Counted from the stretch's first letter, positions 36,789 through 47,123 are shown. The stretch: 64,000 nt of DNA from Alteripontixanthobacter maritimus (GCF_003340475.1 NZ_QBKA01000002.1:124001-188000), one strand, 5' to 3'. A program made the numbers and translations. Notes: generated from the letters alone by a model not told the origin.

Positions 36789-39554
36789 TTGAACAACCTC
36801 CGTATCCCCAACCAGCGCGCCATTCTCGACCGGCGCAAGCTTGTGGCGCAGATTGCCGCGCTGGGGCCGGATACGGGCAACGCTGCAGATGTGCGCCCAC
36901 ACGTCGTGGAAGTGCTGAAGGTGGCGCTTGAACAGGGGCGGGCTGAACTGGAACGGCGGCTGGCGGACAAACCCAGCGCGGGCCACGAGATTACCGGCGG
37001 TTATGCGTTTCTGGTCGATCAGCTGGTGCGCGTGATCCACGATCATGTCACCGCGCAGGTCTATCCTGCTGGCAACCGGTCGGCGGGCGAACGGCTGTCG
37101 ATCATGGCGGTGGGCGGTTACGGCCGGGCCGAAATGGCGCCGCATTCCGATGTGGATATCGCTTTTATCACTCCCACTCGGAAGGCTCCGTGGTGCGAAC
37201 AGGTGATCGAGGCGATGCTGTACCTGTTCTGGGATCTGGGTCTGCAGGTGGGCCATTCCAGCCGCAGCGTGGACGATACCGTGCGCATGGCGAAGGAAGA
37301 CCTGACCATCCGTACCGCGCTGCTGGAAGGGCGTTATATCTGGGGCGACCAGCAGCTGTATGACGAGATTTCGCGCCGTTTCCAGTCCGAAGTGGTGCAT
37401 GGGTCCCGGCAGCAGTTCACGACCGAGAAACTGGCGGAACGCGATGCCCGGCACCAGCGGATGGGGGATAGCCGGTATGTGGTGGAACCCAACGTCAAGG
37501 ACGGGAAGGGCGGCCTGCGCGACCTCCATACATTGTACTGGATCGGCAAATATACCCACGGCGTGAAATCCGCCGCCGAGCTGGTCGATGTGGGGCTGTT
37601 CACCCGGGCCGAATATCGCAGTTTCCGCCGCGCGGAACGGTTCATGCTGGCGGTCCGCAGCCATCTGCACACCATTACGGGTCGGGCGGAAGACCGGCTG
37701 ACATTCGATTTGCAGCGGCAGGTGGCCGAGGCCATGAATTTTGCCGACCGTCCGGGCAAAAGTGCGGTCGAACGTTTCATGCAGTTCTATTTCCTGCAGG
37801 CGCGGCGCGTCGGTTCGCTGACAGGCGTTTTCCTCGCCCATATCGAGGACGAGTTCGCCGCGGCGAAACAGCGCCGGGGCATCCTTGCGGCATTTGATCC
37901 CAAGCCGCGCGATCTGCAGGGATACAAGGTGCTGGCCGGGCGCATTTCCGCGCCATCGGATGACTGGTTCCGCCAGGATCCCGTCCGCCTGGTCGAGATC
38001 TTCCAGCTGGCCGAGGAACATGCGCTGGAAATTCATCCCGCCACCATGCGGCAGGCAGACCGTGACAGCGGCCTGATCCTGAAGGACGTTCAGGAAGACG
38101 AACGCGCCAACGCCCTGTTCCTCAAACTGCTGACGGGCCGCAACAATCCTGAAAGCGTGCTGCGCTGGATGAACGAGGCGGGGGTATTCGGCCGGTTCGT
38201 GCCGGATTTCGGCAAAGTCAACGCGCAGATGCAGTTCGACATGTATCACCATTATACGGTGGATGAACATACGATCCGCGCCATCGGCCTGCTGTCCCGT
38301 ATCGAGCGCGGCGAGCTGGAGGACGACCATCCGCGCGCCACCCGCGAAATCCACCGCGTTGCCAGCCGCCGCGCGGCTTATGTCGCCGTGTTGCTGCACG
38401 ATATTGCCAAGGGGCGGGGCGGCGACCATTCCGAACTTGGGGCAGAAGTTGCCCACGAACTGTGTCCGCGTTTCGGGCTGGATGCGGGTGAGACGGCGCT
38501 TGTCAGCTGGCTGGTGAAGCAGCACCTCCTGATGAGTCATACCGCTTTCAAGCGCGACCTGACCGATCCGGCCACAATCGAGAATTACGTCGGTGAGGTG
38601 CAGAGCATGGAGCGCCTGCGCCAGCTTGCCATCCTGACAGCGGTCGATATCCGCGCGGTCGGACCGGGCGTCTGGAACAGCTGGAAAGGTCAGTTGCTGG
38701 GCGAATTGTTCGACGCCTCGCAGGAGCGGTTGCGGCTGGGTCACAAGCGCCATGGCCGGGCGCAGAAAGTCACTGCCAAGCGCGATGCCGTGCGCGCGTC
38801 GCTGGGTGACAAGGTGGCGGTGCTGGAAACGCACAAAGCCGAGTTCCCCGACGCCTATTTCATTGCGGAACCGGAAGACATCATCGCGCTCAACATCGTG
38901 CAGTATGATGCGGCCCGCAGGCTCGACCACGAATTGTCGGTCCACTGCGAATATTACGAAGCGCGCGGAGCCACGCTGGTGACAGTCATTGCAGCCGACC
39001 ATCCGGGGCTGTTCTTCCGCATTGCCGGCGGCATCCACCTTGCCGGTGCGAACATCATCGATGCGCGCATCCACACCACGCGCAGCGGCTTCGCTGTTGA
39101 CAACTTCCTGATTCAGGACCCGCATGGTCGGCCATTCAGGGAAGCAGCGCAGCTGGAACGGATCAAGCGCAGCATCGCGGATGCGCTGGCCAGCCGGGTG
39201 GAACTTATCCCTAAGCTCGCCGCTCGCCCGCTGACCCACAGCCGGTCGAAGGCTTTCGATGTCCAGCCGCGCGTTATTATCGACAATGATGCCTCGGGGC
39301 GCTTCACCGTGATCGAGGTGAACGCCCGCGACCGTGCCGCCCTCCTCAACCGTCTCGCCCGCGCATTGTTCGAAGCAGGCCTGATGGTGCATTCCGCCCA
39401 CATCACCCATTATGGGGAACGCGCGGTCGACGTGTTCTACGTGACCGATCTGACGAACGGCAAAGTCACCGCACCGGACAAGTTGCAGGCGATCGAAACG
39501 GCACTGGTGGAATGCGCCAGCGACGAATGGCAGGAAGAAATGGAAAACGCCTAG
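36789..39554 (+). CDS. glnD: [Protein-PII] uridylyltransferase/uridylyl-removing enzyme
   Basis: A 921-residue nitrogen-status sensor that uridylylates and deuridylylates PII proteins. The N-terminal nucleotidyltransferase motif is GGYGRAEMAPHSDVD (residues 109-123). An HD domain has HHYTVDEHT (about 485) and LLHDIAKGRGGDH (about 535). Two C-terminal ACT domains (from about 725 and about 838) bind glutamine. TTG start 9 bp after the previous gene. An overlapping open frame on the other strand (36141-39410) is a codon-bias shadow. Confidence 0.95.
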   Translation: MNNLRIPNQRAILDRRKLVAQIAALGPDTGNAADVRPHVVEVLKVALEQGRAELERRLADKPSAGHEITGGYAFLVDQLVRVIHDHVTAQVYPAGNRSAGERLSIMAVGGYGRAEMAPHSDVDIAFITPTRKAPWCEQVIEAMLYLFWDLGLQVGHSSRSVDDTVRMAKEDLTIRTALLEGRYIWGDQQLYDEISRRFQSEVVHGSRQQFTTEKLAERDARHQRMGDSRYVVEPNVKDGKGGLRDLHTLYWIGKYTHGVKSAAELVDVGLFTRAEYRSFRRAERFMLAVRSHLHTITGRAEDRLTFDLQRQVAEAMNFADRPGKSAVERFMQFYFLQARRVGSLTGVFLAHIEDEFAAAKQRRGILAAFDPKPRDLQGYKVLAGRISAPSDDWFRQDPVRLVEIFQLAEEHALEIHPATMRQADRDSGLILKDVQEDERANALFLKLLTGRNNPESVLRWMNEAGVFGRFVPDFGKVNAQMQFDMYHHYTVDEHTIRAIGLLSRIERGELEDDHPRATREIHRVASRRAAYVAVLLHDIAKGRGGDHSELGAEVAHELCPRFGLDAGETALVSWLVKQHLLMSHTAFKRDLTDPATIENYVGEVQSMERLRQLAILTAVDIRAVGPGVWNSWKGQLLGELFDASQERLRLGHKRHGRAQKVTAKRDAVRASLGDKVAVLETHKAEFPDAYFIAEPEDIIALNIVQYDAARRLDHELSVHCEYYEARGATLVTVIAADHPGLFFRIAGGIHLAGANIIDARIHTTRSGFAVDNFLIQDPHGRPFREAAQLERIKRSIADALASRVELIPKLAARPLTHSRSKAFDVQPRVIIDNDASGRFTVIEVNARDRAALLNRLARALFEAGLMVHSAHITHYGERAVDVFYVTDLTNGKVTAPDKLQAIETALVECASDEWQEEMENA

Positions 39555-39564
39555 GAGCTTTCTA

Positions 39565-39591
39565 GCGCGCCGCTGATGTCGGGCGGCGCGC
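39565..39591. terminator. GC-rich hairpin between convergent glnD and YggS genes
   Basis: GCGCGCCGC (39565-39573) and GCGGCGCGC (39583-39591) form a perfect 9-bp stem with a 9-nt loop. It lies between the glnD stop and the end of the convergent YggS gene. No T-run follows, so it may act only as a weak or factor-assisted terminator. Confidence 0.5.
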
Positions 39592-39596
39592 GGAAG

Positions 39597-40280
39597 TCAG
39601 CCTGCTCGCGGGCCGAACAGCGCCGTTCCTACGCGAATATGGGTCGCGCCCAAACGCACAGCGGTTTCGTAATCGCCGCTCATGCCCATACTGAGTTGGT
39701 TCAGCCCGTTGTCGTGCGCCAGCTTGTGCAGGAGGGCGAAGAACGGGGCCGGCTCGATGTCGGACGGCGGTAGGCACATCAGCCCGACGACCGGCACGTC
39801 CATCTCGCGCGCCTTGGCGAGAAACGCTGACAACTCTTCGATCGGCACGCCGCCCTTCTGCGGTTCGCGCCCTATATCGACCTGCACGAAACAGGGCACG
39901 CGGCGGCCGGTCTTGTCGAACGCCTTGGCCAATGCCTTGAGCAGGCTCGTCCGGTCGAGCGAATGGATGCAATCGAACAAGGCGGCGGCGTCCTCCGCCT
40001 TGTTGGACTGCAACTGGCCGATGCAGTGCAGTTCGACGCCGTCATACGCCTCACGCAGGGCGGGCCATTTCGCCTGCGCTTCCTGCACGCGGTTTTCGCC
40101 GAACACCCGGTGACCGGCCTGCAGCAGCGGAACAATTTCGCCTGCTTCGCGCGTCTTGCTGACCGCGATCAGTGTAACCTCGTCCGGTTCGCGGCGCGCA
40201 ATCTTGCAGCTTTTGGCAATGGCAGCGTTCACAGCAGACAGCGGTGTATCGGGAGCGGAAGTTTCGGGTGCTGTGTCCAT
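39597..40280 (-). CDS. YggS-family pyridoxal phosphate homeostasis protein
   Basis: A 227-residue TIM-barrel PLP-binding protein (PLPBP/YggS/PROSC family). The lysine that binds PLP is in LIAVSKTR (Lys42). HRVFGENRVQEA, LHCIGQLQSNK, VQVDIGREPQKGG, LSMGMSGDYETAVRLGATHIRVGTALFG are the signature blocks. It keeps the PLP pool in balance and has no catalytic activity. Divergent from the ThiE-like gene, 26 bp between starts; a short promoter region must serve both. Confidence 0.93.
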   Translation of the reverse strand: MDTAPETSAPDTPLSAVNAAIAKSCKIARREPDEVTLIAVSKTREAGEIVPLLQAGHRVFGENRVQEAQAKWPALREAYDGVELHCIGQLQSNKAEDAAALFDCIHSLDRTSLLKALAKAFDKTGRRVPCFVQVDIGREPQKGGVPIEELSAFLAKAREMDVPVVGLMCLPPSDIEPAPFFALLHKLAHDNGLNQLSMGMSGDYETAVRLGATHIRVGTALFGPRAG

Positions 40281-40306
40281 GGGTTTCGCGCTATAGCGTC
40301 TGCACC

Positions 40307-40837
40307 ATGCCACGCCAGTTCCTTCCCCGCATCTGGCTGATGACCGATGCCCGCAACGACGCCGTGCTGGAGCGTGCGATCACCCGCTTGCCGCGCGGAT
40401 CAGGCGTGGTCTTTCGGCACTATCACTTGGCTGAAGAAGCGCGCCGCCAGCGGTTTTCCGAAATTTCGGCAATCGCGCGGGCGCACGGCCACGCGGTGGT
40501 CCTGTCCGGTCCTGCGAGCCTTGCCGTCAGGTGGAAAGCTGATGGAACATACGGCACGCCGGACATGCTGGGGGGATCGGACGGGCTGCTGACTCTCGCC
40601 ACCGCGCATAACCGGTCGGAACTTCGCGCTGCGGCGCGAGCAGGAGCGGACGCGGCGTTTCTGTCGCCGGTCTTTTCCACCCGCTCTCACCCAAACGGCA
40701 CTTCGCTCGGCCCGGCGCGGTTCCGGCTGCTGGCGCGCCACGCCGGCCTGCCGGTTATCGCCTTGGGCGGAATGACTCGGATGCGGGCGCGATTGCTAGG
40801 CCATCCCCATTGGGCGGCGATCGACGGATTATCTTGA
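40307..40837 (+). CDS. Thiamine phosphate synthase-like protein (ThiE/TenI family)
   Basis: A 176-residue protein, shorter than typical ThiE (about 210). IWLMTDARND starts the barrel, and AGADAAFLSPVFSTRSHPNGTSLGP followed by VIALGGM is the phosphate-binding end of ThiE/TenI. Full ThiE motifs for HMP-PP binding near the N-terminus are weak, so it may be a specialised paralogue such as TenI or a ThiE of the short sphingomonad type. No other thi gene is nearby. The ATG at 40307 is used. Confidence 0.75.
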   Translation: MPRQFLPRIWLMTDARNDAVLERAITRLPRGSGVVFRHYHLAEEARRQRFSEISAIARAHGHAVVLSGPASLAVRWKADGTYGTPDMLGGSDGLLTLATAHNRSELRAAARAGADAAFLSPVFSTRSHPNGTSLGPARFRLLARHAGLPVIALGGMTRMRARLLGHPHWAAIDGLS

Positions 40838-40943
40838 GTGGGCCTGTCTTGAACGGGTCTGTCGGAGGCACCGATACACCGCGCAAAACTTGACCCGCTG
40901 GCCTGCGCGATTCATGGATAGGGCTCGAACCAGAGGACATGGA

Positions 40944-43355
40944 ATGGCAACGCGCGCGGCGGGACACTCGAGGAATAGCATGGCGAGGGGTGGCAAGGCG
41001 GTCGACTGGCGCGCTGCGTTCCGGCGTAGCCTGCGACGCACGATACAGATGACCGGCGCTGCCGTGCTGGCCGCGACCATGGTGTTCCTCGGCCTTGCCC
41101 TGGCCAGCTATACCCAGACCGACCCCAGCAATTCCACCGCGGCATCGGGCGCAGATATCCGCAACTGGATGGGGGCAAGCGGGGCGTGGGCGGCGGAGCG
41201 TGTACTGATGCTGTTCGGTGTGGTCGGCGTGCTGCTGTTGCCGATGCTGTACATTTTCGCGCGCAAATTGTGGCGCGATGTGGAGGAGGAGGACCGCGAC
41301 ACCACCACGCGTTGGTGGATGCCGTTCGCCATGTTGCTGCTGGCGATGGCGCTGCTGTCCACCACTCTCAGCCTTGCATTCGATAGCCCCGGCGGCACGC
41401 TGCCGGCATCCATGGGTGGGGTCACCGGCCTGTTGGGCGCTGGCGGGATCGAGGCAGTGGCAGACCGGTTCGGCGGCAAAATGTCCGGCTGGCTGGTGCT
41501 GGCAATGGCGCTGTTGGCTCTGGGCGGCGGTACGGCGCTTGTCACCCGCGTTTTCGCGATCGACTGGGCATCGCTGCTGACGCTGCCGCATTTCCTGATA
41601 AATAACAGCGTCAGCCGCGCTATGTGGTCCATCCTGCCGCGCCGCTCAGGCTCGCCCGAACCGCGTCCTGCGGCCAAAACGCATACAGGAAACGCGCCAG
41701 CCGAAGACGATACGCGAACCCCGAATACCACCCTTCCCATTATCGAGGATGCGGGACGCCGCGCGCCCACCATCGCGGATCGCAGCGCTCCTCCGAAGAA
41801 GGCTACCCCGACCAAGAAGAGCCAGCGCGACATGTTCGCCGATTACGAACTTCCCAGCCTTGAATTATTGGCCGAACCGCCGGAACACCCGGCGCCCGCG
41901 CTCGACAAGATGGCATTGGAACGCAATGCGCGCCTGCTCGAAACCGTGCTCGACGATTTCAACGTAAAGGGCGAGATTACCGCCGTGCGCACAGGGCCTG
42001 TGGTCACGATGTACGAACTGGAACCGGCGCCCGGTATCAAGGCCAGCCGCGTGATCGGGCTGGCAGAAGACATCGCCCGCAATATGAGCGCGATTTCGGC
42101 ACGTGTTTCGCCCATCCCGGGCAAGACCGTGATGGGCATCGAACTGCCCAATGCCGACCGGCAGATGGTGGCGCTCAAGGAACTGGCGGCCTGCGCAGAC
42201 TTTGCCGATGCCGATGGGATGCTGCCGATTATCCTGGGCAAGGATATCGCCGGCGAACCGATCGTGGCGGATCTTGCCGCCATGCCGCATCTGCTGGTTG
42301 CGGGCACCACCGGTTCGGGCAAGTCAGTCGGGTTGAACTGCATTCTCCTCAGTCTGCTCTATCGCTTTACGCCCGAGGAATGCCGCCTGATCCTGATCGA
42401 TCCCAAGGTGCTGGAGCTGAAGAGCTACGACGATATTCCGCATCTGCTTTCCCCCGTGGTGACGGAGCCTGCCAAATCCGTTCGCGCTCTGAAATGGGCG
42501 GTGGAGGAGATGGAGCGGCGGTACCGCATGATGTCGAGCGTGAATTCGCGCAATATCGGCGGCTTCAATGAGAAAGTCCGCACCGCCGCTGCCAAGGGCA
42601 AGCCGCTCGGCCGCCGCGTGCAGACGGGCTTCGATCCCGACACCGGCGAGGAACTGTTCGAGGAAGAACAGCTCGATTACCAGCCATTGCCGCTGATCGT
42701 GCTGATCGTGGACGAACTGGCCGATCTGATGGTCACCGTGGGCAAGGAAATCGAGGTGCTGATCCAGCGCCTCAGCCAGAAAAGCCGCGCGGCGGGCATC
42801 CACCTCATCATGGCGACGCAGCGCCCGTCGGTCGATGTGATCACCGGCGTCATCAAGGCCAACCTGCCCACCCGCATCAGCTTCAAGGTGACGAGCCGCA
42901 TCGACAGCCGCACGATCCTGGGCGAACAGGGCGCGGAACAGCTGCTGGGCAAGGGCGACATGCTGTACAAGCCCAACACTGGCGCGACGGTGCGCGTCCA
43001 CGGCCCGTTCGTGTCGGACGAGGAAGTCGAAGTGGTGGCCGATCACTGGCGCGCGCAGGGCACGCCCGAATATATCGACGCCGTGACCGAAGAACCCGAA
43101 GATGGCGGCTTCGCATTCGGCGGCGACGACATGACCGCCAGCGACGATCCGGACGAGCGCAAATATCTGCAGGCCTGCCAGGTGGTTTTCGAAAACCAGA
43201 AGGCGTCCGGAAGCTGGCTGCAACGGCAGATGGGCGTCGGCTACAACACCGCCGCCAAGTGGATCGAGCGGATGGAAGGCGAAGGGCTGGTCGGCCCCGC
43301 CAACCACGTCGGCCGCCGTGACATCTACCGCGACAAGGATGGCAGCCCGCTTTAG
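40944..43355 (+). CDS. ftsK: DNA translocase FtsK
   Basis: An 803-residue septal DNA pump. Four N-terminal membrane segments within residues 30-210 are followed by a Pro/Thr/Lys-rich linker. The motor has Walker A GTTGSGKS (about 454-461), Walker B LIVLIVDELADLM and IHLIMATQRPSVDVITG. The C-terminal winged-helix gamma domain (YLQACQVVFENQKASGSWLQRQMGVGYNTAAKWIERMEGEGLVG) recognises polarity sequences. ATG at 40944 with GAGG 7 bases upstream. Confidence 0.95.
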   Translation: MATRAAGHSRNSMARGGKAVDWRAAFRRSLRRTIQMTGAAVLAATMVFLGLALASYTQTDPSNSTAASGADIRNWMGASGAWAAERVLMLFGVVGVLLLPMLYIFARKLWRDVEEEDRDTTTRWWMPFAMLLLAMALLSTTLSLAFDSPGGTLPASMGGVTGLLGAGGIEAVADRFGGKMSGWLVLAMALLALGGGTALVTRVFAIDWASLLTLPHFLINNSVSRAMWSILPRRSGSPEPRPAAKTHTGNAPAEDDTRTPNTTLPIIEDAGRRAPTIADRSAPPKKATPTKKSQRDMFADYELPSLELLAEPPEHPAPALDKMALERNARLLETVLDDFNVKGEITAVRTGPVVTMYELEPAPGIKASRVIGLAEDIARNMSAISARVSPIPGKTVMGIELPNADRQMVALKELAACADFADADGMLPIILGKDIAGEPIVADLAAMPHLLVAGTTGSGKSVGLNCILLSLLYRFTPEECRLILIDPKVLELKSYDDIPHLLSPVVTEPAKSVRALKWAVEEMERRYRMMSSVNSRNIGGFNEKVRTAAAKGKPLGRRVQTGFDPDTGEELFEEEQLDYQPLPLIVLIVDELADLMVTVGKEIEVLIQRLSQKSRAAGIHLIMATQRPSVDVITGVIKANLPTRISFKVTSRIDSRTILGEQGAEQLLGKGDMLYKPNTGATVRVHGPFVSDEEVEVVADHWRAQGTPEYIDAVTEEPEDGGFAFGGDDMTASDDPDERKYLQACQVVFENQKASGSWLQRQMGVGYNTAAKWIERMEGEGLVGPANHVGRRDIYRDKDGSPL

Positions 43356-43421
43356 GGGCGTAACACGATTTGCGCTGCCGAAAGGCGTCGCCGAAGGATA
43401 CTTGTACGTGCTGTCCGAACC

Positions 43422-44750
43422 ATGCTGAAAACCCGCAATCCGGTCCAGCTGATCCCGGTCCTGTTTCTGGGTGTAATCCTGCTCGGCACGGTTTTGCTGA
43501 TGCTGCCTTTCGCGCGGGCGGGGGCGGGCGCAGCGCCGCTGATGACGGCCTTGTTCACCAGCACCAGCGCGGTGGCGGTTACCGGATTGATAGTGGTCGA
43601 CACGCCGACATACTGGTCGCAGGCAGGACAGTGGATCATCATGGCGCTGTTCCAGATCGGCGGCTTCGGTATCATGACAGCCGCCACATTTCTGGGCCTG
43701 GCGGTCGGACGCGGCGTGCGCCTGTCGGACAAGATGGCCACGCAAGTGGAACGCAGCAGGCTGGATCTGGGCCATGGGCACGAAGTGCTCAAGCTGGTGC
43801 TGATCATCACCATCGCGGTGGAGGCACTGGTGACACTCATTCTGACCTGCCGATTGCGGTTTTTCTACGATATGGAATGGGCGGATGCCGCCTGGCACGG
43901 GCTGTTCCACGCCATTAGCGCGTTCAACAATGCAGGCTTCTCAAGCTTTTCCGACAGCGTGATGGGGTTCCAGTCGGATTGGCTGATGCTGGCCCCGATC
44001 ATGCTTGCCGTGATCGTCACCGCACTGGGTTTCCCGGTCATGCAGGAATTGCGCGCTGCCCCCTTGCAGTTTCGCAAATGGACGCTGCATACCAAGATTA
44101 CGGTGACCTGGACCGCTGTGCTGCTGGCGGCAGGGTTTATCGCGATATTGTGGGCGGAATGGGCGAATGCCGATACGCTGGGCCCGATGGCGCTGGGCGA
44201 TAAGGCGCTGAATGCGCTGCTTCATTCCGTGATGCCGCGCACCGCCGGGTTCAACAGTCTGGATGTCAGCAGTTTTAGAGACAGCACTCTGGCGGTGAAT
44301 TACGTGTTGATGTTTATCGGCGGCGGCAGTGCGGGCACGGCGGGCGGGATCAAGATCACCACTTTTGTTGTGCTGTTGGCGGTCGTCTGGTCGGAAATCC
44401 GCGGCCACCGCGATGCCAGCATGTTCGGACGGCGGTTCGGTACTGGCATCGAGCGGCAGGCGTTGTCAGTCGCGGTGCTGGCCGCCAGCCTGATCGGCGC
44501 AGGGGCGATGGGGCTGCTCGCCTTTACCGACATGGATATGAAGGACGCCCTGTTCGAAGCGATCAGCGCCTTTTCCACCGTCGGCCTGTCAACCGGCGTA
44601 ACCGGCGATCTGCCCGCGCCCGCACAGGCCATCATCATCGCGCTAATGTTCATCGGCCGCGTCGGCACGATCACCGTGGCCACCGCATTGGCGCTGGGTG
44701 CGGCGCGCAAACCCTATCGTTTCCCGGAGGAGAACCCCATTGTCGGATAA
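43422..44750 (+). CDS. Trk/Ktr-type potassium uptake membrane subunit
   Basis: A 442-residue K+ channel-like transporter of the TrkH/KtrB superfamily. The repeats with selectivity-filter glycines appear as TSTSAVAVTGL, AISAFNNAGFSSF, VMPRTAGFNSLD and AISAFSTVGLSTGV. The gate loop is GGSAGTAGGIKITTF. By length it is closer to KtrB than to the longer TrkH. The next gene encodes the cytosolic NAD-binding regulatory ring subunit and overlaps its end by 11 bp. Likely serves osmotic K+ uptake. Confidence 0.9.
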   Translation: MLKTRNPVQLIPVLFLGVILLGTVLLMLPFARAGAGAAPLMTALFTSTSAVAVTGLIVVDTPTYWSQAGQWIIMALFQIGGFGIMTAATFLGLAVGRGVRLSDKMATQVERSRLDLGHGHEVLKLVLIITIAVEALVTLILTCRLRFFYDMEWADAAWHGLFHAISAFNNAGFSSFSDSVMGFQSDWLMLAPIMLAVIVTALGFPVMQELRAAPLQFRKWTLHTKITVTWTAVLLAAGFIAILWAEWANADTLGPMALGDKALNALLHSVMPRTAGFNSLDVSSFRDSTLAVNYVLMFIGGGSAGTAGGIKITTFVVLLAVVWSEIRGHRDASMFGRRFGTGIERQALSVAVLAASLIGAGAMGLLAFTDMDMKDALFEAISAFSTVGLSTGVTGDLPAPAQAIIIALMFIGRVGTITVATALALGAARKPYRFPEENPIVG

Positions 44751-45414
44751 GGCAGACATCAAGAAACCGATCATGGTCATTGGCCTTGGGCGCTTCGGCA
44801 GTGCGGTGGCAAACTCGCTGCTACGCATGGGTCACGAGGTGATGGGCGTGGACAGCGACCCTGGCTGTGTGCAGGCGATGGCCGGATCGCTGACCTCCGT
44901 GATCGAGGCGGACACGACCGATATCGAAGTGCTGCGGCGGCTAGGGATGGAGGATTTCGGCGCGGCCGTGGTCGGCATCGGCAGCGATATCGAGGCCAGC
45001 GTGCTGACCGTGCTGGCGCTGAGCGATCTGGGCGTTACCAGCATCTGGGCCAAGGCGGTAAACGACAATCACGGCCGCATTCTGGAACGCACCGGAGCGA
45101 CCAACATCGTCTATCCCGAAGCGCGGATGGGTGAGCGCGTGGCGCATATCCTGACCGGCCAGATGATAGATTTCATCGAATTCGATGACGAGTTCGCCAT
45201 TGCAAAAATGCGCGCGCCCACCGCAATCGTGGACAGGACGCTGGAGGAAAGCGGGGTGCGCGAAAAGTTCGGCGTGACGGTTGTAGGGGTGAAGCGCCCG
45301 CAAGCGGATTTCGTCTATGCCGTACCCGATACCGTGGTGCTGGCGGACGATCTGATGATCGTATCGGGCACAACTGCACAAGTGGAACGCTTCGCCGCGA
45401 CAGCCAAGCGCTGA
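44740..45414 (+). CDS. TrkA/KtrA-type regulatory subunit of K+ uptake
   Basis: A 224-residue cytosolic RCK protein. The N-terminal Rossmann NAD/ATP-binding motif is VIGLGRFGSAVANSL, with acidic VDSD. A C-terminal RCK_C domain (from about 145) binds nucleotides or ions. TTG at 44740 is chosen because GGAGG is 9 bases upstream; the start overlaps the transporter gene by 11 bp, typical for Ktr pairs. One RCK unit only, as in KtrA, unlike TrkA with two. Confidence 0.9.
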   Translation: MSDKADIKKPIMVIGLGRFGSAVANSLLRMGHEVMGVDSDPGCVQAMAGSLTSVIEADTTDIEVLRRLGMEDFGAAVVGIGSDIEASVLTVLALSDLGVTSIWAKAVNDNHGRILERTGATNIVYPEARMGERVAHILTGQMIDFIEFDDEFAIAKMRAPTAIVDRTLEESGVREKFGVTVVGVKRPQADFVYAVPDTVVLADDLMIVSGTTAQVERFAATAKR

Positions 45415-45430
45415 CGACGCTTTTCAGCGC
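45408..45430. terminator. Short hairpin formed by two convergent stop codons
   Basis: GCGCTGA (45408-45414) and TCAGCGC (45424-45430) form a perfect 7-bp stem with a 9-nt loop, and each arm contains the stop codon of one of the two converging genes. No T-run, so its role as terminator is uncertain. Confidence 0.35.
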
Positions 45431-45978
45431 GGCGCGTTGAGCAGCCAGTCGCCGCTGTTGAGGCCGTCCAGCGACCAGTCGCCAATGCGCCAGCGCACCA
45501 GCCGCAGGGTGGGATGGCCGATGGCGGCAGTCATCCGGCGGACCTGGCGGTTGCGGCCTTCGCGGATAGTGATTTCCAGCCAGCAATCCGGCACTGTCTT
45601 GCGAAAGCGCACCGGTGGATCGCGCGGCCATAAGTCGGGCGGGTCAATTCGGCGAGCTTGTGCGGGCAGTGTCGGCCCATCCTTCAGTGTCAGACCGCCG
45701 CGCAGTTTTTCCAGCGCAGCCTCGTCCGGTTCGCCTTCGACCTGCACAAGATAGGTCTTGGGCGTCTTGAACTTCGGATCGGCAATGCGCGCCTGTAATC
45801 TGCCGTCATCGGTCAACAGCAACAGCCCCTCGCTATCGCGGTCGAGGCGGCCCGCGGGATACACGCCGGGCCGGTCGATGTAGAGCGACAGGGTGGGGCG
45901 TTCGGTAGGGCTCTTGGCGTCGGTGAACTGCGACAGCACGCCGAACGGCTTGTTGAACAGGACCAGCGTGCCGCTCAT
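45424..45978 (-). CDS. rluE: 23S rRNA pseudouridine synthase, RluE type
   Basis: A 184-residue RsuA-family enzyme without S4 domain, as RluE. Catalytic Asp in [18 protein letters not shown], then YLVQVEG and the [24 protein letters not shown] motif. E. coli RluE makes pseudouridine 2457 near the peptidyl transferase centre; same position is inferred here. The start overlaps the end of the RoxA-like gene by 4 bp. Last gene of a four-gene coupled cluster. Confidence 0.9.
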   Translation of the reverse strand: MSGTLVLFNKPFGVLSQFTDAKSPTERPTLSLYIDRPGVYPAGRLDRDSEGLLLLTDDGRLQARIADPKFKTPKTYLVQVEGEPDEAALEKLRGGLTLKDGPTLPAQARRIDPPDLWPRDPPVRFRKTVPDCWLEITIREGRNRQVRRMTAAIGHPTLRLVRWRIGDWSLDGLNSGDWLLNAPR

Positions 45979-47123
45979 TCCATATCGTCCGCAGGAATCA
46001 GCGCGCCCGATACCAGTAGGGCCTCGATGAGATCGCGGTCTGCCGCATTCGCAAGCAGCTCGTCATCCAGCTGACCGTGCGACGCAGCGCAGAGACGTTT
46101 TGCAAATTCGGCGCATGGCCCGCTGCATTCATAGGCCTCGCCATCCACGAACAAGGTCACATTGTCCGGTCCAGCCGCGATATAGGCGAAGCGGCTTTCG
46201 GGGTTACGCATCAGCGCAGTTGCCGGGTGGAAAACAGCGTCCGGATCGCTGTCCGGCGGGCCATGCCTCCCGGAGCTCAGGTTCGCGCCGAGCCACTGCG
46301 TGAAGCTTTCGCGATCCTGTAACCGGGCGAGCACCATGGCGTGCATCTGGTCGATCGCGTCTTCACCGATCTCGCCCGGATTGATTGCGCAACGCAGGTC
46401 GGGGTCAGTGTAGCGCGTTTCTGCCAAGGATTCCGCGACGATATCGTCGGTATAGTCGGCCAGCAATTCGATGTCCGACGGCGCGCGGAAGCCGATCGAG
46501 TAGGTCATGCAGCCTTCGTCCGCGCCACCCCCATCGCCTGCCAGTGCTGTCCCTTCATGCGCAATGCCTGGCGGTACGTAGAGCATGTCGCCCGGCTCCA
46601 GCACATATTCCGCGACCGGCTGAAAGTCAGCCAACAGTTTCAGATCATTATGCGGCAGCAACGGCGTGTCAGCGTCGCACACTTGCCCGATACGCCAGCG
46701 GCGGCGGCCGAGGCCCTGCACCAGAAACACATCATACGCATCGAAATGCGCGCCCACCCCGCCACATTCCGCGGCAAAGCTGACCATCACATCGTCGATC
46801 CGCCAGTCGGGGATGAAGCGAAACGGTTCGATCATGGCGGCGACATCCGGGTCGATCCGGTCCACGCCTTGCACCAATAAAGTCCAGTCGCTCCGCCCCA
46901 GCGTATCGAAACGTCCAGGATCAAACGGACCGTGTTCGACACTCAGCGCATCGCCTTGCTGAACCACCAGCCGTGACTCCATGGTTTCTTCGCAAGCTAG
47001 CCCGGCCAGATCGTCCGGCGCGACCGGGTTCTGCCAGTCTGGCCATGCACCGCGCAGCAGCAGCGGTTTCTTCTGCCAATTTTCGCGCAGGAATTGTGCC
47101 GGCTCCAGCCCATGCAGCCTCAC
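45975..47123 (-). CDS. JmjC-type ribosomal protein oxygenase (RoxA/YcfD family)
   Basis: A 382-residue cupin-fold Fe(II)/2-oxoglutarate oxygenase. Iron ligands HFD (His126, Asp128) and His189 (PPGIAHEG), surrounded by [16 protein letters not shown] and [12 protein letters not shown], mark the YcfD/MINA53/NO66 family. YcfD hydroxylates an arginine of ribosomal protein uL16 in E. coli. C-terminal winged-helix-like part follows. ATG overlaps both its upstream (47120-47123) and downstream (45975-45978) neighbours by 4 bp, so it is tightly coupled to the RluE gene, another ribosome modifier. Confidence 0.88.
   Translation of the reverse strand: MRLHGLEPAQFLRENWQKKPLLLRGAWPDWQNPVAPDDLAGLACEETMESRLVVQQGDALSVEHGPFDPGRFDTLGRSDWTLLVQGVDRIDPDVAAMIEPFRFIPDWRIDDVMVSFAAECGGVGAHFDAYDVFLVQGLGRRRWRIGQVCDADTPLLPHNDLKLLADFQPVAEYVLEPGDMLYVPPGIAHEGTALAGDGGGADEGCMTYSIGFRAPSDIELLADYTDDIVAESLAETRYTDPDLRCAINPGEIGEDAIDQMHAMVLARLQDRESFTQWLGANLSSGRHGPPDSDPDAVFHPATALMRNPESRFAYIAAGPDNVTLFVDGEAYECSGPCAEFAKRLCAASHGQLDDELLANAADRDLIEALLVSGALIPADDME

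Noticed and set aside
36141-39410. Open frame of 1089 codons on the minus strand opposite glnD and the acyl-CoA synthetase gene
   Set aside because: It lies exactly antisense to two confident genes, has no ribosome binding site and a composition rich in His, Arg and Gln typical of GC-rich antisense shadows.
42324-43910. Open frame of 528 codons on the minus strand across ftsK and the K+ transporter gene
   Set aside because: Antisense to two well-supported genes and crosses their intergenic region; no domain is recognisable.
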